Part shown: in pieces, positions 1 through 5,033 of the stretch
How the letters are laid out: the number at the start of each line of letters is the position of its first letter
Numbering within the stretch: position 1 is the stretch's first letter
NCBI GenBank assembly: GCA_002435705.1
Contig: DIVA01000080.1
Location: 1-5,033 of the forward strand
Origin: Bacteriovoracaceae bacterium UBA6144
GTDB taxonomy: Bacteria; Bdellovibrionota; Bacteriovoracia; Bacteriovoracales; Bacteriovoracaceae
DNA length: 5,033 nt
Reading direction: 5' to 3'
Notes under the pieces: model-generated
Told to the model about the DNA's origin: nothing
What the model saw: the letters and a program-made list of their open reading frames with translations, nothing else
Database searches by the model: none
Translations under genes and position numbers: made by a program

Positions 1-8
1 TGATCCTT

Positions 9-13
9 AGGAG
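9..13 (+). promoter_or_regulatory. Ribosome binding site that decides the start of gene 1
   Basis: AGGAG lies at 9-13. Two in-frame GTG codons are possible starts, at 13 and 19. The first overlaps the AGGAG itself, so the ribosome could not use that site to start there. The second follows after a 5-base gap, which is near ideal. An in-frame TGA at 1-3 rules out any start further upstream. No ATG is available near the beginning of the frame, so a GTG start is expected. Confidence 0.6.
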
Positions 14-18
14 TGCCA

Positions 19-690
19 GTGCTCATCCGCTTGATTCTCTTACTAAGCCTGTGTTTATCGTATGCAAGTGCCACACAGGCGCGAACTGTTGACCGCAAAG
101 ATCCATTATTCCGGATAGAAGCTGATCTACTGGATTTCGGAGAACTGCATTTGGCTTACCACCAGATCCAGGCCAGGGATCTCGGAAAACTCTACCCCGA
201 GCTGCTTGATCTCGACGGCGCCAAACTTCATAAAAATCGTACGGCCAACATCTCGATCGCTAAAACTTCTTATATCGTGAATAAACCTGCAGGATTTTTT
301 TCTAGTGTGCAGATGTCCTCACCAGAATGGCTCCAGAAAATTCTCGGGTTGAAGCTTGAAAAAAAGATGGAAGATGTTTTTTCGAGTGCCCAAGGTGATA
401 TTAAAATCTACGTTGATTCGGATGATCTCAGCAGTGTGAAGAACTCTGCCTTTATCCATGCTGTGACTCAAAGTAAAAAACTGGATACTCTTTCACTTAG
501 TGCCTCTTCGACTGTGGTCTATCATGGCCCCGAGTGGATGCAGATTGATAATTATATTCCCTACTCACCCAAGAGAACTCTTGTTATTTCTTATCGCTTA
601 GAGATTGTGCAAAAGACTGAATCGAAAAAAGCGCAACGCCTCGAGTTCATCAAAGATCTCGAGGCGCGCTTAAGTCGAGCTTATCCCTAG
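19..690 (+). CDS. Exported protein of unknown function, about 223 residues
   Basis: I do not recognise this family. The start is placed at the GTG at 19 on ribosome-binding-site spacing; the GTG at 13 would add two residues. The N-terminus is a typical Sec signal peptide: one arginine, a leucine-rich core (LILLLSLCLS), then two possible signal peptidase I sites, after ASA or after TQA. The cysteine in the core is preceded by Leu-Ser-Leu, a poor lipobox, so a lipoprotein is unlikely. The mature chain of about 200 residues is soluble-looking, mixed alpha/beta, with no further membrane segment, and should be periplasmic or surface-located. It has no cysteine. A conserved-looking block near the C-terminus (YHGPEWMQIDNYIPYSPKR) is followed by a beta strand and then a charged helix. 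The gene converges on the HPF-like gene at 687-1022, and the two stop codons share CTAG at 687-690. No intrinsic terminator of its own is evident. It could follow an upstream gene, since an unrelated stop could lie within the first 10 bases. Confidence 0.85.
   Translation: MLIRLILLLSLCLSYASATQARTVDRKDPLFRIEADLLDFGELHLAYHQIQARDLGKLYPELLDLDGAKLHKNRTANISIAKTSYIVNKPAGFFSSVQMSSPEWLQKILGLKLEKKMEDVFSSAQGDIKIYVDSDDLSSVKNSAFIHAVTQSKKLDTLSLSASSTVVYHGPEWMQIDNYIPYSPKRTLVISYRLEIVQKTESKKAQRLEFIKDLEARLSRAYP
625..669 (-). terminator. Intrinsic terminator of the HPF-like gene, inside the 3' end of gene 1
   Basis: A perfect 9-bp inverted repeat pairs 637-645 with 658-666 across a 12-base loop (646-657). Read on the minus strand, the stem is CGCCTCGAG/CTCGAGGCG and can be lengthened by a G-U pair and two more pairs past a one-base bulge. 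On that strand it is followed, after a few bases, by six T residues (complement of the A run at 625-630). The hairpin begins about 20 bases past the stop codon of the minus-strand gene at 687-1022. On the plus strand no T-tract follows, so it should act only on minus-strand transcripts. The same bases encode residues near the C-terminus of gene 1. The weak points are the GC bases between stem and T-tract and the fact that the repeat could partly reflect codon constraint (two Leu-Glu pairs). Confidence 0.6.
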
Positions 691-1022
691 TACAGTTGAT
701 GGACTATGTCTTTAGGTCGACGGAATCTCTTATTTATCTTATCGCGGCTAAATTTTTTAAACTCACTGACTTTACGAAGTAAGGTTTCAAAAGCCTTGGA
801 TAAACCTTCGGCCACATTATGCCCCTCTCCAGTCACCCACCAATCCCGGCCCAAAGCTTGAACATGCACCTGAGCACGATAAGCCTCACCTTCGCGCTTC
901 ATCCTCACATCGAGATTTCTCGCTTCCGGAATCTGGCGCTCGAACTTTGAGACTTCTTTTTTTAGGTAAGGATCTGCAAAGTGAGAAGCATCTAAATTGA
1001 CCCATTTCATTTCTACGTTCAT
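687..1022 (-). CDS. Short HPF/RaiA-like ribosome hibernation protein
   Basis: The predicted 111-residue protein resembles the S30AE (HPF/RaiA, formerly sigma-54 modulation) family. Members bind the 30S subunit near the decoding centre and silence ribosomes in starvation or stationary phase. The expected beta-alpha-beta-beta-beta-alpha order can be read: strand 2-8, helix about 12-30, strands near 37-43 (LDVRM), 47-56 (AYRAQVHVQA) and 60-66, then a helix 70-90 (AEGLSKAFETLLRKVSEFKK). A very basic tail follows (91-104, many Lys/Arg), fitting rRNA contact. The length matches the short forms (about 95-115 residues); the C-terminal dimerisation domain of long HPF is absent. The start is the ATG at 1020-1022, five bases after a full AAGGAGG. 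The frame is open up to an ATG at 1103, but that start has no such site and would add a non-family N-terminus running through the likely promoter. The match rests on pattern and fold order, not a database hit, and the N-terminal helix is divergent. Confidence 0.7.
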   Translation of the reverse strand: MNVEMKWVNLDASHFADPYLKKEVSKFERQIPEARNLDVRMKREGEAYRAQVHVQALGRDWWVTGEGHNVAEGLSKAFETLLRKVSEFKKFSRDKINKRFRRPKDIVHQLY

Positions 1023-1027
1023 AAGAA

Positions 1028-1034
1028 CCTCCTT
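1028..1034 (-). promoter_or_regulatory. Strong ribosome binding site of the HPF-like gene
   Basis: On the minus strand this reads AAGGAGG, a full Shine-Dalgarno match, five bases before the ATG at 1020-1022. It fixes the start 27 codons inside the longest open frame and predicts strong translation of the HPF-like protein. Confidence 0.85.
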
Positions 1035-1047
1035 GGTCCATGACTTG

Positions 1048-1053
1048 ATTGTA
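1048..1053 (-). promoter_or_regulatory. Possible -10 element for the HPF-like gene
   Basis: On the minus strand this reads TACAAT, one mismatch from TATAAT. It would start transcription about 20 bases before the ATG at 1022, leaving just enough leader for the ribosome binding site. The bases 16-18 upstream give only a poor -35 (around TGTTTT), so an activator or an alternative sigma factor may be needed, or the site is chance. It is offered as the best candidate in the divergent intergenic region. Confidence 0.35.
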
Positions 1054-1194
1054 GCGAAGCTAAGCACTGGAAAACATGGCCAAATAGCGTAGGTTTTGTT
1101 CACTTTTATTGAAGATGTGACTAGAAATTTGACAGCCTGATCATTCTTTATTCAGGACCTGGCTCGTAAGTACTTAATCCCACAATCGAATTTT

Positions 1195-1209
1195 TGGCAC
1201 AGGGCTTGA
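1195..1209 (+). promoter_or_regulatory. Candidate sigma-54 (-24/-12) promoter of gene 3
   Basis: The sequence is TGGCAC, five bases, then TTGA. The sigma-54 consensus is TGGCAC-N5-TTGC, so every fixed position matches except the last C of the -12 GC. Spacing between the -24 GG and the -12 G is exact. Transcription would start near 1221, leaving a leader of about 16 bases that still includes the GGGAG ribosome binding site at 1226-1230. Sigma-54 promoters need an activator bound upstream; about 170 bases of non-coding DNA are available. The -12 mismatch is a real weakness. An overlapping sigma-70 reading (TTGGCA at 1194-1199) has no good -10. Confidence 0.4.
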
Positions 1210-1225
1210 AGTATCTAGAGGCACA

Positions 1226-1230
1226 GGGAG
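1226..1230 (+). promoter_or_regulatory. Ribosome binding site of gene 3
   Basis: GGGAG stands six bases before the ATG at 1237. It supports that start, which is also the only one giving a complete signal peptide. Confidence 0.7.
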
Positions 1231-1236
1231 ACACTT

Positions 1237-1614
1237 ATGAGAACGATCAATTTAACACACATTTTTGCCATCGTCGGGATGTTGTTTGCACTTAATATTT
1301 TTGGAAAAGCACAAGCGGCACCAAAAAATATTTTCTGTGAAACAGCTTTCGGCGAAAAGACATTCCTTATAGAAGGTGACCGTGTGGTCTTCTCAAAAGA
1401 GCATGCCGAGCAAGGGCGCTCAATTTCTTCTATCGATCAGGTTAGAACTGAAAAACGTCATAAAGGTTTTGATAAAGTTCTCTTCAAAGATGGGCTCAAG
1501 CACCGTATCCACGTGGACAATGCTACAGAGTTCTCAGAGATCAATGATTATATGGTTATTACGTCTCCAAAGGGCCACGAGATGACATACCCCCTGTCAT
1601 GCCGTAAGTCCTAG
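1237..1614 (+). CDS. Small exported protein with two terminal cysteines, function unknown
   Basis: This 125-residue protein is not one I can name. Residues 1-27 are a clear Sec signal peptide: Arg2, a hydrophobic stretch about 9-22, and an AQA cleavage site before Ala28. The mature form of about 98 residues is a small beta-rich, charged domain with exactly two cysteines, Cys34 near its N-terminus and Cys122 three residues from its end. This suggests a disulfide that closes the fold in the periplasm. A readable pattern is a short strand after Cys34, a central 'RSISS' turn, a 'KVLFKDGLKHRIHV' strand pair, and a closing 'GHEMTYPLSC'. The start ATG has GGGAG six bases upstream and a candidate sigma-54 promoter before that. 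A strong terminator follows the stop, so it is probably transcribed alone. The gene on its left is divergent and the kinase on its right is convergent, so context gives no clear job. Confidence 0.85.
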   Translation: MRTINLTHIFAIVGMLFALNIFGKAQAAPKNIFCETAFGEKTFLIEGDRVVFSKEHAEQGRSISSIDQVRTEKRHKGFDKVLFKDGLKHRIHVDNATEFSEINDYMVITSPKGHEMTYPLSCRKS

Positions 1615-1630
1615 GATTTCCCCCCTGTCG

Positions 1631-1663
1631 AATGGGGCCCACCGGATGTGGGCCTCATTTTTT
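1631..1663 (+). terminator. Strong intrinsic terminator after gene 3
   Basis: Bases 1631-1642 pair with 1648-1659 around a five-base loop (CGGAT). This gives a 12-bp stem with one G-U pair and a core of GGCCCAC/GTGGGCC. Six T residues end the element (1658-1663). It starts 17 bases after the stop of the small exported protein. On the minus strand no T-tract follows the hairpin, so it should act mainly on plus-strand transcripts, although it lies directly after the stop of the convergent kinase gene and could slow or stabilise that transcript end. The T-tract overlaps the kinase stop codon (TAA, complement of 1662-1664). Confidence 0.9.
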
Positions 1664-4600
1664 AGAGATTTCCGAACCAACTTTTAACGACCTCTTGTAA
1701 CTTTGCCGTGCTAAAGGGTTTTGAAATAATTCCATTAATCTGGGTAGGGCAATTAGCTTCCGAAAAATTCACCCCACCAGTTACCAAGAAAAATCCACCT
1801 TGATAGTTGTGATTATTTCTTAACTGAATCGCCAAGTCTGCCCCTGTCATCTCAGGCATTTTCATATCTGAGATAATTAATTTTATTTCTGCTTTATGCT
1901 TTTTATACAAATCAATGGCTTCATTACCATTGCTGGTGGATATTACTTTCAAATTTAATTTCTCTAAATAATAAACAAGCATTTCACGAATATCAGGTTC
2001 ATCATCCACCACCAGCACCGTTCCAAGAGTGAACTTCGTTTGAGGCTTCAATGTCACTATGGACGGTTGCTTGATGTCCACATCCGTTGTGTTATGCAGG
2101 GGAAGCTTAATAATAAAAGTTGCCCCCTGCCCAGCAGAGGTATCGAGTGTGAGTTCCCCTTGATGGTCTTTGATGATGGAGAGAGCAAGGGACAAACCGA
2201 TTCCTGTTCCTTTATTGACATCTTTGGTTGTGAAGAATGGCTCAAATATTTTCTCTCTCAGATGCTTTTCTATCCCAGGGCCAGTATCTGATATTTTAAC
2301 AATTATCGTCGCTCCTACTTTGGCTGCACTGATCGTAAGCTCTTTGAACTGTGAATGACCCAAAGCATCTCTAGCATTATTGAGAAGATTCACCAATACC
2401 TGCTGCAATCTACCAGGATTGCCATGAGTAGAGAGCTCTCTATCGATCTTCATGGTTATTTTGATTCCATCGTTGCGATAGATCTCAGATAACATCTCAA
2501 GGGTTTCAAATATGAGATCAGATAAATTAAAAATCTTAAGCTCATTTATATCCATACGTGCAAAAGTTCGAAGCCCATTGACGATGTTAGAGATTCTCTC
2601 AACCCCTTTTATCATCTTAGAGAAATAAGCACTAAAAGATGTATCTAATAAGTCCTTAGACTCCATTTGCATTTTAAGCATTTCAATCTGCCCCAAGATA
2701 ATCGCCAGAGGATTATTAATCTCGTGCCCAACTCCTGCAGCAAGCTCACCAATAGAGGCGAGCTTGGCGTTGTGGAGTGAAATGCGCCGCTGGTTCTCCA
2801 ACTCTTCACTAAGCTTAATGGTCTGAATCATCTCCCCCACCAATTCAAAGAAAGGTTTGAGAAAATGATAGTCCTCCATGCAGTATCCAGCGTGGTTATT
2901 CGCTACACCAATCATGGCAAAAGCATGGCCATTATAAGATAGGGGCACCCCCATGAAAGTATCAAGAGGTGGATGTCCTTTCGGGATTCCATTGGCTTTG
3001 GGGTGGTGAGGAGCATCGTTAGCGATAAGAAACTCGCCTGTTTTAATCACTTCACCAAAAAGTGTGGAGAGGTTTCGAAACTCCAAACCAGCGGCGTTGT
3101 GCTTATCAAAGAAAGCTTTCGTTTCTGTGTTCCAAGAAATATCCGTTAGACTAAAGGTCTTAAGGTACTTCTCATCCCCACTACCTAAGATCTCTCCCAC
3201 GAATCCATATTGACTGCTGGTGAGAGCAATAATTTTATCGAGGATGTAGTCGAAGAACTTTTTCTTCTCACCTGAGTGCTCAATGAACTTGGAGCGCACG
3301 TCAGATAGAATCTGAGTGATGTCTTCGCGCTTGCGTCGCTCGGTTACATCTGTGGCAGCTGCAAAGATGAGTCCCGAATCTGGGTCAAGAGTGGATGACC
3401 ATTCTAAGTGGATATATTCACCGTTTTTTTTGAGGTAGCGGTTCTCAAACTTCACTGTCGTCATTCCCTGAGAGAGCTTTTTCATCTCGAGTAGAGTATC
3501 GGCCAGATCATTCGGGTGAACGAAGTCAATAAAAGGTTTGGAGAGGAGTTCACTTTCGCTGTACCCAAGGGTCAACCAAGTGGAGTTGACTTTAGTGAAG
3601 TACCCACTGGTGTTTGCCATACAGAGGTAGTTCAGGGTCAAACTAAAAAACTGATTGAGATTCTGTTTGGTCGACACGAGTTCAGTGAGATCCATATCTG
3701 TGCCGGTAAAACGAGTGGGTTTTCCGGCTGCATCCCAAGCGGAATAGCGGCCTCGACCTAGAATAAAGAGCCAGCGACCATCCTTATGCTTGACTCGATG
3801 GAGGCTCTCAAAATAGTCCGTCTTTCCATTAAGATAGTCGTTAATGGATGCATACGCGGACTTAAGATCATCCGGATGAACTCGTGATTCCCAATCACTC
3901 AGATCCATTTTTAATTCATCGATGCTTGCTCCGCGCAGAGACGCCCACCGCTCGTTGTACTTGACCTTGTTATCAGTTAAGTACCAATCCCAGATCCCAA
4001 GATTTGCACCTTCAAGTGCGAAATCAAGATACTCCGTTGATTCTTTTAATCTCTCAATGAGCTCTTTTTCTTTTTGAATCTCTCGTCCCACTCCGATCAT
4101 CCTCAGCGGAGCGCCCTCGGAGGTCCACTCGATCACTTTTCCACTGACGCGCATCCAAACATACTCACCCTCGCTTCGACGCATTCTTATTTCAACTTCA
4201 TAAGGAATTTTTCCTTTTGAAGTGAAGTGCGCTTCATGAGCAGAAAGTATTGTTTGGAGATCGTCGGGATGGAGAATCTCACGCCACTCCTTGGGTTGAT
4301 GAGTTTTAAGCCGAGGGTCATAACCCAACATTTTCCAAAAAGGAGGAGAGATATATTCTTGGTCTGTTTGAATGTTCCAGTCAAAGTATCCTTCCGTAAT
4401 ACTTTCAAGGATAAGACTTACGTTTTTTTCTTTTTCTACTTGGGTCGTTACATCTTGAAACGTCCCCATAATTTTTACGACTTTTCCCGCTTCATCCTGC
4501 AGTGGACGTCCCACAGAGCGAACCCATTTTTTTTGCGAGGCTGAATCGTAGAATTCAAAAATCCCATCAAAAGGCTTACTCTCCGATATACATTCCAGAA

Positions 4601-5033
4601 TTAAATTATTAAGTCTTTCTCTCTCGTGGGGGGCGTAGAAAGAAATCCCATGTTCGAGAGTATTCTCACCTTCCGGAATATTAAATATTTTATAAACTTG
4701 GCTTGAGCCAATCGTCTTACCGGAAGCAACATCAAACTCCCATGCCCCTGCTTGCACCATGGACTGCACGTCAATGTACTGAGTGGCGAGCTTTTTAAGG
4801 GCCTTATTTTTTAAATTTAATTCAAAGATCTGAATGATATTTTGAGCGAAGGCCTTAAGCACTTCTATTTGAGTTGATGTGAGTTTTTTGGTCTTGGAAT
4901 CAATAATACAGAGAGTACCTATTTTATAGTTGTCGGGGGTGACCAAAGGCACGCCTGCGTAGAAAGCAATATTCGGCTCATTGATGACAAGAGGATTGTC
5001 ACAAAAACGCTGATCAGCTTTGGCATCTTCGAT
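1662..5033 (-). CDS. Multi-sensor hybrid histidine kinase, 5' end outside window
   Basis: The frame is open to the window edge (1,123 residues visible). The GTG at 4950-4952 is not the start, because the 27 codons before it continue a GAF domain (DQRFCDNPLV, then FYAG). Numbering from the edge, the domains are: GAF 1-70 (N-terminal part missing), helical linker 70-90, PAS 90-198, PAS 204-322, PAS 332-451, PAS 455-567, second GAF 572-742, HisKA 749-827, HATPase 832-979 and receiver 1003-1121. PAS 2 and 3 carry HPDDL and PAS 4 HPNDL, typical of the PAS_3 type. His770 in GHEINNPL is the phosphorylation site, and the following ExxN fits phosphatase activity. The ATP site shows the N box (882-890), DTGPGI (916-921), FEPFFTTK (930-937) and GTGIGL (942-947). 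The receiver has Asp1010/Asp1011, phospho-Asp1056, Thr1085 and Lys1105. All catalytic residues are present, so it should be active. No membrane segment is seen, so it is probably a cytoplasmic sensor. No Hpt domain or partner regulator is visible. The ligands of the PAS and GAF domains cannot be told. The stop is TAA at 1662-1664. Confidence 0.95.
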   Translation of the reverse strand: MEDAKADQRFCDNPLVINEPNIAFYAGVPLVTPDNYKIGTLCIIDSKTKKLTSTQIEVLKAFAQNIIQIFELNLKNKALKKLATQYIDVQSMVQAGAWEFDVASGKTIGSSQVYKIFNIPEGENTLEHGISFYAPHERERLNNLILECISESKPFDGIFEFYDSASQKKWVRSVGRPLQDEAGKVVKIMGTFQDVTTQVEKEKNVSLILESITEGYFDWNIQTDQEYISPPFWKMLGYDPRLKTHQPKEWREILHPDDLQTILSAHEAHFTSKGKIPYEVEIRMRRSEGEYVWMRVSGKVIEWTSEGAPLRMIGVGREIQKEKELIERLKESTEYLDFALEGANLGIWDWYLTDNKVKYNERWASLRGASIDELKMDLSDWESRVHPDDLKSAYASINDYLNGKTDYFESLHRVKHKDGRWLFILGRGRYSAWDAAGKPTRFTGTDMDLTELVSTKQNLNQFFSLTLNYLCMANTSGYFTKVNSTWLTLGYSESELLSKPFIDFVHPNDLADTLLEMKKLSQGMTTVKFENRYLKKNGEYIHLEWSSTLDPDSGLIFAAATDVTERRKREDITQILSDVRSKFIEHSGEKKKFFDYILDKIIALTSSQYGFVGEILGSGDEKYLKTFSLTDISWNTETKAFFDKHNAAGLEFRNLSTLFGEVIKTGEFLIANDAPHHPKANGIPKGHPPLDTFMGVPLSYNGHAFAMIGVANNHAGYCMEDYHFLKPFFELVGEMIQTIKLSEELENQRRISLHNAKLASIGELAAGVGHEINNPLAIILGQIEMLKMQMESKDLLDTSFSAYFSKMIKGVERISNIVNGLRTFARMDINELKIFNLSDLIFETLEMLSEIYRNDGIKITMKIDRELSTHGNPGRLQQVLVNLLNNARDALGHSQFKELTISAAKVGATIIVKISDTGPGIEKHLREKIFEPFFTTKDVNKGTGIGLSLALSIIKDHQGELTLDTSAGQGATFIIKLPLHNTTDVDIKQPSIVTLKPQTKFTLGTVLVVDDEPDIREMLVYYLEKLNLKVISTSNGNEAIDLYKKHKAEIKLIISDMKMPEMTGADLAIQLRNNHNYQGGFFLVTGGVNFSEANCPTQINGIISKPFSTAKLQEVVKSWFGNL

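Noticed and set aside
19..81. Lipoprotein signal in gene 1 around Leu-Ser-Leu-Cys
   Set aside because: The residue before Cys is Leu rather than Gly, Ala or Ser, and good signal peptidase I sites follow.
711..758. TTTAG/CTAAA plus six T residues as a plus-strand terminator for gene 1
   Set aside because: The stem is only five mostly A-T pairs with a loop of over 30 bases, lying inside the coding sequence of the opposite gene.
1023..1103. N-terminal extension of the HPF-like gene to an ATG at 1103
   Set aside because: The internal ATG at 1022 has a full AAGGAGG at ideal spacing. The extension does not fit the HPF family and would cover the promoter region.
1129..1134. Perfect TTGACA as a -35 element for gene 3
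   Set aside because: At spacings of 16-18 bases the next hexamers (TTCAGG, TCAGGA, CAGGAC) are not usable -10 elements, and it is about 100 bases from the start codon.
1376..1585. Second-frame open frame within gene 3
   Set aside because: It is fully inside the signal-peptide-bearing gene, with no ribosome binding site and a composition unlike a real protein.
2040..2358. Plus-strand open frames antisense to the kinase
   Set aside because: They lie over highly conserved ATPase coding sequence, have no ribosome binding site, and their translations look like shadow frames.
4227..4544. Plus-strand open frame of about 105 codons opposite the PAS region
   Set aside because: It is antisense to PAS coding sequence, has a low-complexity Phe-rich stretch from a reversed Lys codon run, and has no domain pattern.
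4950..4952. GTG as the start of the hybrid kinase
   Set aside because: The frame stays open to the window edge, and the extra residues are a well-formed part of a GAF domain, so the gene is cut by the window.

Overview
This 5,033-base window comes from a Gram-negative-type bacterium. It has two genes for Sec-exported proteins, clear Shine-Dalgarno sequences, a possible sigma-54 promoter and a large cytoplasmic hybrid histidine kinase. Base composition looks to be in the mid-40s % GC by eye. The small exported proteins of unknown function, the compact gene packing and the PAS/GAF-rich hybrid kinase would fit a delta-proteobacterium-like or Bdellovibrionota-like genome. That placement is an inference, because no marker gene is present.

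Layout, left to right: (1) 19-690, plus strand: an exported protein of about 223 residues that I do not recognise. (2) 687-1022, minus strand: a short HPF/RaiA-like (ribosome hibernation) protein. It converges on gene 1, and the two stop codons share one CTAG. Its best terminator candidate lies inside the coding 3' end of gene 1 (625-669, minus strand). (3) 1023-1236: a divergent intergenic region. It holds a possible -10 element for the HPF-like gene and a near-consensus sigma-54 (-24/-12) element just before gene 3. (4) 1237-1614, plus strand: a small exported protein with one cysteine near each end of the mature chain. (5) 1631-1663: a strong intrinsic terminator for gene 3. Its T-tract overlaps the stop codon of the next, convergent gene. 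(6) 1662 to the right edge, minus strand: a hybrid sensor histidine kinase read as GAF-PAS-PAS-PAS-PAS-GAF-HisKA-HATPase-REC. Its start lies beyond the window, and the reading frame is open to base 5033.

Nothing shows that these genes form one system. They sit in alternating orientations and each appears to be its own transcription unit. The kinase is a soluble multi-input sensor whose C-terminal receiver suggests a phosphorelay or self-regulation; no partner Hpt or response regulator is in view. The HPF-like protein and a sigma-54-type promoter would both fit responses to starvation or life-stage change. I found no mobile element, CRISPR array, tRNA or rRNA. The region looks mostly ordinary; the most notable local features are the terminator inside a neighbour's coding sequence and the candidate sigma-54 site.
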